A program made the position numbers and the translations under genes. From positions 248,001-312,000 of the forward strand of contig NZ_JAKJRU010000006.1 in assembly GCF_021726475.1 (NCBI RefSeq): a stretch of DNA of 64,000 bases. The letters are read 5' to 3'. This DNA is from Pseudomonas oligotrophica. GTDB lineage: Bacteria > Pseudomonadota > Gammaproteobacteria > Pseudomonadales > Pseudomonadaceae. The first letter of the stretch is position 1. Each line of letters starts with the position of its first letter. Shown here piece after piece: positions 1-8,557 of this stretch. Below the pieces are notes generated by a model. That model made no database searches. It had not been told where the DNA came from and was given only the letters and a program-made list of their open reading frames with translations.

Positions 1-249
1 ACCCTGCCCGGCCCGGGCACCATCTACCTGGGCCAGACCATGAAGTTCACCCGCCCGGTGAAGCTCGGCGACACCCTGGTGGTGCGCCTGGAGATTCTCG
101 AGAAGCTGCCGAAGAACCGCGTGCGCGTCGCCACCCAGGTCTACAACCAGAACGAGGAGATCGTGGTGGACGGCGAAGCCGAGGTGCTGGCCCCGCGCAA
201 GCAGGAGACGGTGGAGCTCAAGGAACTGCCGCCGATCAGCTTCGGCTGA
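1..249 (+). CDS. phaJ1: (R)-specific enoyl-CoA hydratase PhaJ1, C-terminal part (5' end outside window)
   Basis: The reading frame is open from base 1 to a TGA at 247-249 and gives the last 82 residues of a MaoC-like hotdog-fold hydratase. The family converts trans-2-enoyl-CoA from beta-oxidation into (R)-3-hydroxyacyl-CoA, the monomer for polyhydroxyalkanoate synthase. The segments PGPGTIYLGQ, FTRPVKLGD and LEKLPKNRVR, and the ending ELPPISFG, closely match what I remember of P. aeruginosa PhaJ1 (PA3302). The catalytic Asp/His region lies upstream of the window and cannot be checked. The gene converges on the minus-strand ccoM. Product confidence is high; the exact paralogue is inferred from memory. 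Confidence 0.85.
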   Translation, partial: TLPGPGTIYLGQTMKFTRPVKLGDTLVVRLEILEKLPKNRVRVATQVYNQNEEIVVDGEAEVLAPRKQETVELKELPPISFG

Positions 250-338
250 CAGGCCGACCTGGGGCGCGCTCGTCGCGGGAATGTCCGCGGCGAAGCCCCG
301 GCACCGCGCCCAACCGGCGAAGACAAGAAAAGACGGGC

Positions 339-364
339 AAAAAAAAAGGCGACCTGAGGTCGCC
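339..364 (-). terminator. Rho-independent terminator of ccoM
   Basis: A perfect 7-bp stem (GGCGACC / GGTCGCC, loop TGA) at 348-364 is followed, in minus-strand sense, by nine T residues (339-347). It lies 31 bases beyond the ccoM stop codon. The T run is on the minus strand only, so it serves ccoM and not phaJ1. Confidence 0.85.
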
Positions 365-394
365 CAAATGCCTTGCGTGCTCGGTACAGCGGGA

Positions 395-508
395 TCAGCT
401 GCGCTTCTTTTTCGAATCCCGCCAGATGAACAAAGCGACACCGCCCAGGAAAGCGACCATCAGGCCGACCGTTACCACCCCTGCGAGTACTACGCTATCG
501 ACGAACAT
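395..508 (-). CDS. ccoM: Probable cbb3-type cytochrome c oxidase small subunit CcoM (37 aa)
   Basis: A 37-codon gene, ATG at 508 to TGA at 395-397, preceded by GAGGA seven bases before the start. The product begins MFVDSVVLAG, has one hydrophobic helix at about residues 7-29, and ends in a positively charged tail (RDSKKKRS), as expected for a single-pass inner-membrane protein with the tail in the cytoplasm. Size and sequence resemble CcoM, the 37-residue subunit first found in the P. stutzeri ZoBell cbb3 oxidase, which stabilises that high-affinity oxidase. It is a monocistronic unit with an Anr-like promoter (551-590) and a strong terminator, consistent with induction at low oxygen. The naming rests on remembered similarity; the existence of the gene is supported by start, ribosome site, promoter and terminator together. 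Confidence 0.72.
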   Translation of the reverse strand: MFVDSVVLAGVVTVGLMVAFLGGVALFIWRDSKKKRS

Positions 509-550
509 GAGACCGTCCTCCGAATCCGTTGCGATGTCCGATGGGCTCAA

Positions 551-556
551 GTTAAA
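551..556 (-). promoter_or_regulatory. -10 element of the ccoM promoter
   Basis: TTTAAC on the minus strand. It predicts transcription starting near 544, which puts the centre of the Anr-like box (583.5) at about -40 and gives a leader of roughly 36 bases. This is the geometry of class II FNR/Anr-activated promoters. No consensus -35 is seen, as expected for such a promoter. Confidence 0.5.
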
Positions 557-576
557 CCTGCAACGCCCGGGCAAAA

Positions 577-590
577 TTGACCCCGGTCAA
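577..590 (-). promoter_or_regulatory. Anr/FNR-type box upstream of ccoM
   Basis: The perfect palindrome TTGACCCCGGTCAA (TTGAC-N4-GTCAA) is a common variant of the Anr/FNR consensus TTGAT-N4-ATCAA. It is centred 75 bases upstream of the ccoM start codon and about 40 bases upstream of the inferred transcription start. Anr activates the cbb3 oxidase genes of Pseudomonas when oxygen falls. Confidence 0.65.
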
Positions 591-626
591 TGGCAGCGGA
601 AGGCCGACGGAAAGCTGCTCGGGCGG

Positions 627-640
627 CTGATCTGGATCAA
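627..640 (-). promoter_or_regulatory. Second Anr/FNR-like box, 50 bp upstream of the first
   Basis: On the minus strand this reads TTGATCCAGATCAG, which matches TTGAT-N4-ATCAA at nine of ten defined positions. Its centre is exactly 50 bp from the first box, near -90 relative to the inferred ccoM transcription start. It may be an auxiliary site or a chance match. Confidence 0.45.
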
Positions 641-696
641 GAAAAGCGGGGTGTTCGAGGCGCGGCGAGGGTCGCCGGGGGGCGGGCGATGGCGGT

Positions 697-861
697 TCAG
701 CGCTTCTTCGGCTTTTTCTTCGCCTTCTTGCGGCCGTTGCCCAGCGGCAGGGCCTGCTCGAACGCCTTGCGCATATCGTCCAGGCGGCGATCGTTGAGAT
801 CGTGAATGCGCCGGCTGCGCTCGGCACCGAAGTCGATCAGGTTGTCGTCGTCTTTATTCAT
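697..861 (-). CDS. Small basic conserved hypothetical protein (54 aa)
   Basis: ATG at 861 to TGA at 697-699. The N-terminal half is acidic to neutral (MNKDDDNLIDFGAERSRR). The C-terminal 15 residues are almost all Lys, Arg and Pro, suggesting nucleic-acid or ribosome contact, but I know no function. Its start lies inside the end of the upstream AlkB-like gene (8-base overlap), so the two are likely translationally coupled. It sits where P. aeruginosa has a similar small protein near PA3307. It is the last gene of a three-gene minus-strand cluster. Confidence 0.72.
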   Translation of the reverse strand: MNKDDDNLIDFGAERSRRIHDLNDRRLDDMRKAFEQALPLGNGRKKAKKKPKKR

Positions 862-1456
862 CTGTACGGCTCGTGATGATCTGGCGAAAGGTCAGGTTGA
901 CCCGCGGCTCGTGCACCCGGCTGGTCCGCGCGATCCGGTGCTGCCAATGATGCTGGGTCAGCCCGCCCATGACCAGCAGCGAACCGTGCTCCAGCGCCAG
1001 CGAGTGCGCCATGCGCGTCTGCCCCTTGCGGCGCAGGTCGAAGCGCCGCGTCGCGCCGAGGCTCAGCGAGGCCACCAGCGGATCGGCGCCCAGCTCGGGC
1101 TCGTCGTCGCTGTGCCAGCCCATGGCATCCTGGCCGTCGCGATAGTGGTTGACCAGCACGCCGTTGAACCGCCGGCCGAACTCGGCCTCGAGGCGCTGGC
1201 GGATCGCGCCCAGCAACGGCGTCCAGGGCAGCGGCCGGTTGTCCAGCCCGGAATAGCGGTAGTGCGCCTCGGGATCGCCGAACCAGGCGACCTGCCGCGG
1301 CACGCTGACGGCGCGGCCGAACAGGCGGATCTGCGGCTGCGTCCAGGGCAGCGTGTCGATCAGCTCGCGCAGCCAGCGATCGGCAAGCTCGGCACTGCAC
1401 CAGTGGCGCAGGTAGAGCAGCTCGGCGTCGGCCAGTTCGATCCGTTCGGCCGGCAT
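854..1456 (-). CDS. AlkB-like 2-oxoglutarate/Fe(II) dioxygenase (200 aa)
   Basis: The start at 1456 is chosen because it overlaps the upstream stop (TGATG) and gives the usual family length; longer versions lack support. The double-stranded beta-helix iron site is complete: H115 and D117 in the segment GWHSDDE, distal H173 in WQHRI, and the 2-oxoglutarate-binding arginine pair R185/R191 in RVNLTFR. The NHYRDG segment at 103-108 is typical of AlkB homologues. The family demethylates alkylated bases in nucleic acids, or sometimes proteins, using oxygen and 2-oxoglutarate. No Ada-type regulator is adjacent, so it is probably not the adaptive-response alkB; its substrate is unknown. Confidence 0.85.
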   Translation of the reverse strand: MPAERIELADAELLYLRHWCSAELADRWLRELIDTLPWTQPQIRLFGRAVSVPRQVAWFGDPEAHYRYSGLDNRPLPWTPLLGAIRQRLEAEFGRRFNGVLVNHYRDGQDAMGWHSDDEPELGADPLVASLSLGATRRFDLRRKGQTRMAHSLALEHGSLLVMGGLTQHHWQHRIARTSRVHEPRVNLTFRQIITSRTDE

Positions 1457-1749
1457 CAGACTTCGACGTCGATCCAGCGGCCCTGGCGCGGCAGCTCGTC
1501 GGCGTCTGCCGCGGGCTCGGCGGCATCGGCATCCTCCGCCCCGGCCTGCGGCCTGCCGTCGCGCTGGCGCTGGCGCTGCTCCTCGCGCAGGCGCAGCTGG
1601 GCATCCTGCGGATGGCGGCGCTCCAGGCTCACCGCACTTTCCTGCGCCGAAGCCTGCACCGGCGTCACCGGTGCCACGTCCGGGCGCGGCTTGACCGCGT
1701 CCTGCTGGGCGGTCACCGGAATCACACCGGTCGGAATGGGTGGCAGCAT
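1456..1749 (-). CDS. Hypothetical protein, Pro/Gln/Arg-rich (97 aa)
   Basis: ATG at 1749 (MLPPIPTGVIPV) to TGA at 1456-1458, the stop sharing one base with the AlkB start. A longer version starting at 1827 would run into the rapA promoter region and its extra residues look like noise. The protein is low-complexity, with a charged Gln/Arg region at about 50-70 and an acidic, Ala-rich region at 70-90. No domain is recognised and no membrane segment is seen. It is the first gene of the cluster with the AlkB homologue and is divergent from rapA. Confidence 0.68.
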   Translation of the reverse strand: MLPPIPTGVIPVTAQQDAVKPRPDVAPVTPVQASAQESAVSLERRHPQDAQLRLREEQRQRQRDGRPQAGAEDADAAEPAADADELPRQGRWIDVEV

Positions 1750-1891
1750 CGTCGGTATCCCTCGTATCTGTCGCCGCTGGCGCAGCGACGCCTGAGGCCC
1801 CGCTACACTGAGCGCTAACGGCGGCATCGGCGTCGCTCTCGCCGCGGTGTTCCGCTACCATAGCCGGCTTTTTTCGACAGCGGGAGGCAGC

Positions 1892-4741
1892 ATGGCGCAG
1901 CAGTATCTACCGGGACAACGCTGGATCAGCGACAGCGAAGCGGAACTGGGTCTCGGCACCATCCTCACGCAGGATGGACGCATGCTCACCGTGCTCTACC
2001 CGGCCACCGGCGAAACCCGCCAGTACGCCGTGCGCAGCGCCCCGCTGACGCGCGTGCGCTTCGCCCCCGGCGACGAGATCACCCACTTCGAAGGCTGGAA
2101 GATGACCGTACGCGAGGTCGACGACGTCGACGGCCTGCTGGTCTACCACGGCCTGACCGCGCACAACGAAGCCCGCACCCTGCCGGAAACCCAGCTGTCG
2201 AACTTCATCCAGTTCCGCCTGGCCAGCGACCGCCTGTTCGCCGGCCAGATCGACCCGCTGGCCTGGTTCTCCCTGCGCTACCACACCCTGCAGCACCAGA
2301 GCGCCCAGCTGCAGTCCTCGCTGTGGGGCCTGGGCGGCGCCCGCGCGCAACCCATCGCCCACCAGCTGCACATCGCCCGCGAAGTCGCCGACCGCATCGC
2401 CCCGCGGGTGCTGCTGGCCGACGAAGTGGGCCTGGGCAAGACCATCGAGGCCGGCCTGATCATCCATCGCCAGCTGCTCTCCGGCCGCGCCAGCCGGGTG
2501 CTGATCCTGGTGCCGGAAAACCTCCAGCACCAGTGGCTGGTGGAGATGCGCCGACGTTTCAACCTCGACGTCGCGCTGTTCGACGCCGAGCGTTTCATCG
2601 AGAGCGATGCCAGCAACCCCTTCGAGGACGCCCAGCTGGCGCTGGTCTCGCTGGAATGGCTGAAGGACGACGAGCGCGCCCAGGATGCCGCCTTCGCCGC
2701 CGGCTGGGACCTGCTGGTGGTCGACGAGGCGCATCACCTGGTCTGGCATCCGGAAGGCGCGAGCGCCGAGTACCGCCTGGTCGAGCAGCTGGCCGAGGTG
2801 ATCCCCGGTGTGCTGCTGCTCACCGCGACTCCCGAACAGCTGGGCCTGGACAGCCACTTCGCGCGCCTGCGCCTGCTCGACCCCAACCGCTTCCACGACC
2901 TGGAGGCATTCCGCGCCGAGAGCGGCAAGTACCAGCCGGTGGCCGAGGCGGTGCAGGAGCTGCTCGACGAGGGCCGGCTGTCGATGACCTCGCACCAGAC
3001 CATCCACGAATTCCTCGGCAGCGAAGGCGAAGCGCTGCTCGCCGCGGTCACCGACGGCGACATCGAGGCCAGCAACCGGCTGGTGCGCGAGCTGCTCGAC
3101 CGCCACGGCACCGGCCGCCTGCTGTTCCGCAACACCCGCGCCGCGGTCAAGGGCTTCCCCGAGCGCCAGCTGCATCCCTACCCGCTGCCCTGTCCGGTCG
3201 AATACCTCGAGCTGCCGGTCGGCGAGCACGCCGAGCTGTACCCGGAGGTCGCCTTCCAGAGCCAGCAGGAGCCGGCCGACGAGCAGGGCCGCTGGTGGCA
3301 GTTCGACCCGCGCGTGGAATGGCTGATCGACACCCTGAAGATGCTGAAGAAGTACAAGGTGCTGGTGATCTGCGCCCACGCCGAGACCGCGCTGGACCTG
3401 GAGGACGCCCTGCGCGTGCGCTCCGGCATCCCGGCGACGGTATTCCACGAGGGCATGAGCATCCTCGAGCGCGATCGCGCGGCGGCCTACTTCGCCGACG
3501 AGGAGTTCGGCGCGCAGGTGCTGATCTGCTCGGAGATCGGCTCGGAGGGCCGCAACTTCCAGTTCGCCCATCACCTGGTGCTGTTCGACCTGCCGGCCCA
3601 CCCGGACCTGCTCGAACAGCGCATCGGCCGCCTCGACCGGATCGGCCAGAAGCACACCATCCAGCTGCACGTGCCTTACCTGGAAACCAGCCCGCAGGAA
3701 CGCCTGTTCCGCTGGTACCACCAGGCGCTCAACGCCTTCCTCGCCACCTGCCCGACCGGCAACGCCCTGCAGCACCAGTTCGGCACGCAGCTGCTCGACC
3801 AGCTGGAAGCCAACGACGACGAGGCCTTCGACGCCCTGGTCGAGGCCGCATGCCGCGAGCGCGAGCGCCTCGAGGGCGAGCTGCACAAGGGCCGCGACCG
3901 CCTGCTGGAGCTGAACTCGGCCGGTGGCGACAAGGGTGCCGCGCTGGTCGAGGCCATCGCCGAGCAGGACGACCAGTTCGCCCTGCCCATCTATATGGAA
4001 AAGCTCTTCGACGCCTTTGGCATCGACAGCGAGGACCATTCCGAGAACGCCCTGGTGCTGCGCCCGAGCGAGAAGATGCTCGACGCCAGCTTCCCGCTGG
4101 GCGACGACGAGGCGGTGACCATCACCTACGACCGCCAGCAGGCGCTGGCGCGCGAGGACATGCAGTTCCTCACCTGGGAGCACCCGATGGTGCGCGGCGG
4201 CATGGACCTGGTGCTGGCCGGCTCGATGGGCAATACCGCCGTGGCGCTGATCAAGAACAAGGCGCTCAAGCCCGGCACCGTGCTGCTCGAACTGCTCTAC
4301 GTCAGCGAGGTGGTGGCGCCGCGCGTGCTGCAGCTGTCGCGCTTCCTGCCGCCGATGGCGCTGCGCTGCCTGCTCGATGCCAACGGCAACGACCTGGCGG
4401 CCAAGGTCGCCTTCGACACGCTCAATGACCAGCTGGAAAGCGTGCCGCGCTCGAGCGCCAACAAGTTCGTCCAGGCCCAGCGCGACCAGCTGGCGGCGCA
4501 GATCACCGCCGCCGAGGCCAAGGTTGCGCCGCGCCACGCCGCCCGCGTTGCCGAGGCCCAGCAGCGCCTGGCCGCCGAGCTGGACGAGGAGCTGGCGCGC
4601 CTGGTCGCCCTGCAGGCGGTCAACCCGAGCGTGCGCGACAGCGAGATCGAGGCCCTGCGCCGCCAGCGCGAGGACGGCATGGCGATGCTGGAGAAGGCCG
4701 CCCTGCGCCTGGAGGCCATTCGCGTGCTGGTCGCCGGCTGA
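1892..4741 (+). CDS. rapA: RNA polymerase-associated ATPase RapA (949 aa)
   Basis: A Swi2/Snf2-family ATPase that binds RNA polymerase and promotes its recycling after transcription. The start at 1892 ([10 protein letters not shown]) has GGGAGG just upstream and matches the known RapA N-terminus; an ATG further upstream at 1847 is rejected. The N-terminal Tudor-like region is followed by the helicase domain with Walker A DEVGLGKT near residue 176 and the DEAH box near 277. The second RecA-like lobe contains the GRLDRIGQ motif at about 578, and a C-terminal regulatory part completes the protein. Length equals that of the P. aeruginosa protein within a residue or two. Confidence 0.95.
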   Translation: MAQQYLPGQRWISDSEAELGLGTILTQDGRMLTVLYPATGETRQYAVRSAPLTRVRFAPGDEITHFEGWKMTVREVDDVDGLLVYHGLTAHNEARTLPETQLSNFIQFRLASDRLFAGQIDPLAWFSLRYHTLQHQSAQLQSSLWGLGGARAQPIAHQLHIAREVADRIAPRVLLADEVGLGKTIEAGLIIHRQLLSGRASRVLILVPENLQHQWLVEMRRRFNLDVALFDAERFIESDASNPFEDAQLALVSLEWLKDDERAQDAAFAAGWDLLVVDEAHHLVWHPEGASAEYRLVEQLAEVIPGVLLLTATPEQLGLDSHFARLRLLDPNRFHDLEAFRAESGKYQPVAEAVQELLDEGRLSMTSHQTIHEFLGSEGEALLAAVTDGDIEASNRLVRELLDRHGTGRLLFRNTRAAVKGFPERQLHPYPLPCPVEYLELPVGEHAELYPEVAFQSQQEPADEQGRWWQFDPRVEWLIDTLKMLKKYKVLVICAHAETALDLEDALRVRSGIPATVFHEGMSILERDRAAAYFADEEFGAQVLICSEIGSEGRNFQFAHHLVLFDLPAHPDLLEQRIGRLDRIGQKHTIQLHVPYLETSPQERLFRWYHQALNAFLATCPTGNALQHQFGTQLLDQLEANDDEAFDALVEAACRERERLEGELHKGRDRLLELNSAGGDKGAALVEAIAEQDDQFALPIYMEKLFDAFGIDSEDHSENALVLRPSEKMLDASFPLGDDEAVTITYDRQQALAREDMQFLTWEHPMVRGGMDLVLAGSMGNTAVALIKNKALKPGTVLLELLYVSEVVAPRVLQLSRFLPPMALRCLLDANGNDLAAKVAFDTLNDQLESVPRSSANKFVQAQRDQLAAQITAAEAKVAPRHAARVAEAQQRLAAELDEELARLVALQAVNPSVRDSEIEALRRQREDGMAMLEKAALRLEAIRVLVAG

Positions 4742-4748
4742 GTCCGAC

Positions 4749-5651
4749 CTACCCGGCCCGCGCGATCCGCCAGTAGCACCGCCAGCGCGCGACCAGCGCG
4801 CCAGGCTTTTCCGCATAGAGCCGCGCACCGAGGGCGAAGGCTTCGGCCTGCAGCGTGGCGCGGCGCTTGTCGATCAGCCGCTGCAGGCGCTCGCGGGTCG
4901 CCGCCGAGCCGAACAGCTCGGGCTCGGCCTGCAACAGCGCCAACATCATCGCCAGGTCATGGTCGTCGCCCAGCGCATCGGACAGGCGCTTGAGCTGATC
5001 GCTGCGAAATTCGAAGGCGTCTGGCCACAGGGGCGTCAGCAGCTGGCTGTGATACCACTGGTCCTTCACCCGCTTGCGCCACTCGTGCAGGCGCTCGTCG
5101 CTCGGCTCGCGCCGCGCCAGCGCCAGGTCGCGGCGGCCGTCGCGATAGGTGCGCTCAAGGCCGGCCTGGAGCAAGGCGAAGCCCTTGCCCTCCAGCGGCC
5201 AGCGCTCGACCTCGCCGGCCAGCGCCTGCAGCTGCGTGCGCACCTGCTCCAGGTGCTGCTCCCAGGCGTCCGCCTGCCCCGGCGCAGGCTGCGCGCGGGC
5301 CTCGAGCCGGCGGCGCACCTGGCGGAACGGCTCGGTGATGAAGACTGCGCGGTGGCCCTCGGCCAGCGCATCCCAGCTTTCCAGCATCGCCGCCGCGTCG
5401 CGTGACTCGGCCAGGGTCCGCGCCAGGTCGCGGATGCCGATGTTGTCGCGGGCGAACTGCCGGCCCAGCGGCTCGCGCACCAGGCGCAGCAGTGCACGCA
5501 GCTCCTTGAAGCGCTTGCGTGCCTGGTGCACGCCCTCGGCGCGTCGCTCGGCCGGCAGCGCCAGCGCCTGCAGGGCACCGCTGATGCGATCGAGCGCCGC
5601 CTTGCGGACCTGGCGCGACGCCTTGCGTCTGGGGTTGATGCGGTAGGCCAT
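4749..5651 (-). CDS. CHAD domain-containing protein (300 aa)
   Basis: An alpha-helical CHAD domain protein with its two repeated histidine-containing helices: H42 in VHQARKRFKELRALLRLVR, and a second copy near residues 210-230 (LHEWRKRVKDQWYH). Known CHAD proteins bind inorganic polyphosphate through these basic faces and often accompany polyphosphate granules. It lacks the CYTH triphosphatase domain with which CHAD is often fused. It converges on rapA with seven bases between the stops, and lies 55 bases downstream of the Hsp70-like gene in the same direction, so the two may be co-transcribed. Confidence 0.85.
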   Translation of the reverse strand: MAYRINPRRKASRQVRKAALDRISGALQALALPAERRAEGVHQARKRFKELRALLRLVREPLGRQFARDNIGIRDLARTLAESRDAAAMLESWDALAEGHRAVFITEPFRQVRRRLEARAQPAPGQADAWEQHLEQVRTQLQALAGEVERWPLEGKGFALLQAGLERTYRDGRRDLALARREPSDERLHEWRKRVKDQWYHSQLLTPLWPDAFEFRSDQLKRLSDALGDDHDLAMMLALLQAEPELFGSAATRERLQRLIDKRRATLQAEAFALGARLYAEKPGALVARWRCYWRIARAG

Positions 5652-5706
5652 GGCGTTGAACTCCTCCCGAGTGAAGGTGAATCAGACAGCCGGGCGACCC
5701 GGCCGC

Positions 5707-6972
5707 TTAACCGTAGCGCTTGTGCGCCTCGATGGCCAAACCCGCGCCGATGCTGCCGAAGCGGTTGCCTTCGACATGGCGGGCCTCGGGCAAGCGTTTC
5801 GCGACGCAACGCCGCAGCGCCGGCACCGCACTCGAGCCGCCGGTGAAAAACACCGTGTCGACCTCGTCCCGCCCAAGGCCGGCGGCCAGCAGCAACTCGT
5901 CGATACTGCGACCGATGCGCTCGAGCAAGGGTTCGATCGCCGTATCGAAGCCCCCGCGGCTGAGCTCGGCCTGGAGCTGCGGCTCGATGCGGGCAAAGTC
6001 GATGACATGCCGCTCGGCCTCGGTCAGCGCGATCTTGCCCTGCTCGACCTGCATCGCCAGCCAGTGGCCGGCGCGCTGCTCGATCAGGCTGAACAGCCGG
6101 TCGATGCCGGTGGGGTCGAGGATGTCGTAGCGCATGCTCTGCAGCGCACGCTGCGAAGCCGGGGCATAGACCGCGTTGATGGTGTGCCAGGTGGCGAGGT
6201 TGAGGTGCGTGCTGGTGGGCATCGGCGCGTCGCTCTTCATCCGGCTGCCGTAGCCGAACAGCGGCATCACCCCGGCCAGGCTGAGCTGCTTGTCGAAGTC
6301 GGTGCCGCCGATGTGCACGCCGCCGGTGGCGAGGATGTCGGCCTGGCGCTCGGCCAGCGCGCGGCGCGCGGGCGACAGGCGCACCAGCGAGAAGTCGGAG
6401 GTACCGCCGCCGATGTCGACGATCAGCACGCGTTCCTCGCGCTCGATGCGCGACTCGTAGTCGAAGGCCGCGGCGATGGGCTCGTACTGGAAGGAGATGT
6501 CGCGAAAGCCGAGCTTGCGGGCGGCAGCCTCGAGCATCTCGGTCGCCTCGCGGTCGGCCTGCGGGTCGTCGTCGACGAAGAACACCGGGCGGCCCAGCAC
6601 CACCTGCTCGAACGAGCGCCCGGCGGCGGCCTCGGCGCGCGTCTTCAGCGTGCCGAGGAACAGCCCGAGGATGTCGCGGAACGGCATGGCGCTGCCCAGC
6701 ACGGTGGTCTCGCTCTTGAGCAGCCTGGAGCCCAGCAGGCTCTTGAGCGAGCGCATCAGCCGGCCTTCGTAGCCTTCGAGGTATTCGGCCAGCGCCTGGC
6801 GGCCATAGACCGGGCGGCGTTCCTCGAGGTTGAAGAACACCACCGAAGGCAGGGTCGGTTCGTCGCCTTCGAGGGCGATCAGCGGGTCCTGGCCGGGGCG
6901 CCACCAGCCGACGGTGGAATTGGAGGTGCCGAAGTCGATGCCGCAGGCGCGGGCGGGTACTGCTGGCTGCAT
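5707..6972 (-). CDS. yegD: Hsp70-family protein, YegD type (421 aa)
   Basis: An actin-fold ATPase of the short Hsp70 subfamily that ends after the nucleotide-binding domain and has no substrate-binding domain. Phosphate 1 loop GIDFGTSNST is at 11-20, EPIAAAF at 164-170, phosphate 2 motif DIGGGTSDF at 186-194, and the adenosine motif (FFTGGSSAVP) is near 370. Related proteins (YegD) are annotated as putative chaperones without a defined client. It is followed on the same strand by the CHAD gene. Confidence 0.85.
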   Translation of the reverse strand: MQPAVPARACGIDFGTSNSTVGWWRPGQDPLIALEGDEPTLPSVVFFNLEERRPVYGRQALAEYLEGYEGRLMRSLKSLLGSRLLKSETTVLGSAMPFRDILGLFLGTLKTRAEAAAGRSFEQVVLGRPVFFVDDDPQADREATEMLEAAARKLGFRDISFQYEPIAAAFDYESRIEREERVLIVDIGGGTSDFSLVRLSPARRALAERQADILATGGVHIGGTDFDKQLSLAGVMPLFGYGSRMKSDAPMPTSTHLNLATWHTINAVYAPASQRALQSMRYDILDPTGIDRLFSLIEQRAGHWLAMQVEQGKIALTEAERHVIDFARIEPQLQAELSRGGFDTAIEPLLERIGRSIDELLLAAGLGRDEVDTVFFTGGSSAVPALRRCVAKRLPEARHVEGNRFGSIGAGLAIEAHKRYG

Positions 6973-7081
6973 GAACGGGTCCGGATCGAAAGGGCCGCGC
7001 AGTGTACGCGAGGCCCGCCGCCGTTGCAGGCCGAAGCATGCCCACCCGGCGGACGGCAGCGGTGGCCGCCCGCCCCGCCTC

Positions 7082-8437
7082 TCAGGCGGGCACGGCCTGG
7101 CCGGTGGCTTCGGCGTTTCGCTCCGCCATGCCGGCGGTCATCCGGGCGGCATCGCGGCTGAAGCTGCGCGAAGCCATGAACAGGAAGACCATGGTCAGCA
7201 GCAGCGTGGCCGGGATCAGGTACATCGCATCGTGCAGGCCGATGGCGCGGAACGCCTCGCTCATCTGGCCAGCACCGGCCGCCAGCATCGCCGCCTCGGC
7301 GAAGTGATCGGACAGCAGCCCCACCACCACCGTGCCCATGCCGCCGCCGAGCAGGTACAGCCCGGCGAAGAACAGCGCCATGGCGGTGGCCCGCAGGCGC
7401 GGCTCGACCACGTCCTGGATCGCCGTGTAGACGCAGGTATAGAAGTTGTAGGAGAACAGCCAACCGACGCTGAACACCGCGACGAAGACGCCGAGCTCGA
7501 CACGCCCGGCCATCAGCGCATAGCCGGTGGCCAGGGTCGCGACCACCATGCTCGCCGCGGCGAACAGCAACCGGCCGCCGCGGGCGAAACGGCTATGGAT
7601 GCGATCGGCAATCCAGCCGCCGAAGGTCAGCCCGACCAGCCCGGTGAGCCCGACGATCACCCCGGTGGCCACCGAGGCCTGCACCAGCGGCGCGCCGAAG
7701 TAGCGCATCAAAAGCGGCACCATGAAGGCGTTGCAGGCGTAGGTCGCGAAGTTGAACGCCAGCCCGGCGAGCACCAGCCACCAGAAGGTGCGGATCGCCA
7801 GCACCTTGCGCAGCGGGTTCTCCACCGGCGTCTGCGCTACCTTGACGCTTTCCGCCGCGCCGCGCTCGGGCTCGCGGATGAAGAACAGGAACAGCGCCAG
7901 TACCAGCCCGGGCACGGCGGCGATAAAGAACGGCGCGCGCCAGCTGCCGAACGCCTCGACCATCGAGCCGATGGTGAAGAAGGCCAGCAGCAGCCCCAGC
8001 GGCAGCCCGAGCATGAAGATGCCCATGGCGCGGGCGCGCTTGTGCGCCGGGAACAGGTCGCCGATCAGCGAGTTGGCCGCCGGCGCGTAGCTGGCCTCGC
8101 CGACGCCGATGCCCATGCGGACTAGAAGAAAGCTCCAGAAATTCCAGGCCAGCCCGTTGACCGCCGTCAGCCCGCTCCACACCGTAAGGCCCCAGCCCAT
8201 GATCCTGCGCCGCGAACCGCTGTCGGCCATGCGCCCCAGGGGCACGCCGGCGATGGCGTAGACGATGGTGAACGCGGTGCCGATCAGCCCGAGCTGGAGG
8301 TCGTTGAGGTTCCACTCCAGGCGGATCGGCTCGGTGATGATCGCCGGGATGGTGCGATCGAAGAAGTTGAACAGGTTGGCGAGAAACAGCAGGAACAGGA
8401 CGCGCCAGGCGTTCGCGGCTTGGGTCGGAGGCTGCAT
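7082..8437 (-). CDS. MFS transporter, Spinster-like (451 aa)
   Basis: About twelve hydrophobic helices and the MFS loop signature GRMADSGSRRR after helix 2 (about residue 71). The order of motifs, with FDRTIPAIITEPIR in helix 1 and GVGEASYAPAANSLIGD in helix 4, is characteristic of the Spinster (lipid/organic-anion) branch. I prefer the ATG at 8437; a GTG at 8473 would add twelve residues. It is the last gene of a minus-strand group with hyi and glxR, 120 bases after hyi, so the substrate may be a small hydroxy acid, but this is only context. Confidence 0.82.
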   Translation of the reverse strand: MQPPTQAANAWRVLFLLFLANLFNFFDRTIPAIITEPIRLEWNLNDLQLGLIGTAFTIVYAIAGVPLGRMADSGSRRRIMGWGLTVWSGLTAVNGLAWNFWSFLLVRMGIGVGEASYAPAANSLIGDLFPAHKRARAMGIFMLGLPLGLLLAFFTIGSMVEAFGSWRAPFFIAAVPGLVLALFLFFIREPERGAAESVKVAQTPVENPLRKVLAIRTFWWLVLAGLAFNFATYACNAFMVPLLMRYFGAPLVQASVATGVIVGLTGLVGLTFGGWIADRIHSRFARGGRLLFAAASMVVATLATGYALMAGRVELGVFVAVFSVGWLFSYNFYTCVYTAIQDVVEPRLRATAMALFFAGLYLLGGGMGTVVVGLLSDHFAEAAMLAAGAGQMSEAFRAIGLHDAMYLIPATLLLTMVFLFMASRSFSRDAARMTAGMAERNAEATGQAVPA

Positions 8438-8533
8438 GTCGTCGGTCTCGTTGTTGTTATAGGTGCCGGCCACACGCCAGCCGGGACTCGACCTGACTCT
8501 AGAGTCTGCTCCTCGGGTTGTCTGTCACCATCA

Positions 8534-8551
8534 GCCGGGCTTATGCCCGGC
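8534..8551. repeat. Small inverted repeat between hyi and the MFS gene
   Basis: A 7-bp GC stem (GCCGGGC / GCCCGGC) with a TTAT loop, seven bases beyond the hyi stop. It has no T run on either side, so it may act as a 3'-end stabilising hairpin or weak attenuator rather than a true terminator. Confidence 0.45.
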
Positions 8552-8557
8552 AATGCC

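Noticed and set aside
1907-4828. 973-codon open frame opposite rapA
   Set aside because: It is a mirror of rapA caused by high GC and strong third-position bias; the composition is low-complexity (Gln/His/Val/Ala/Leu/Arg) and shows no domain.
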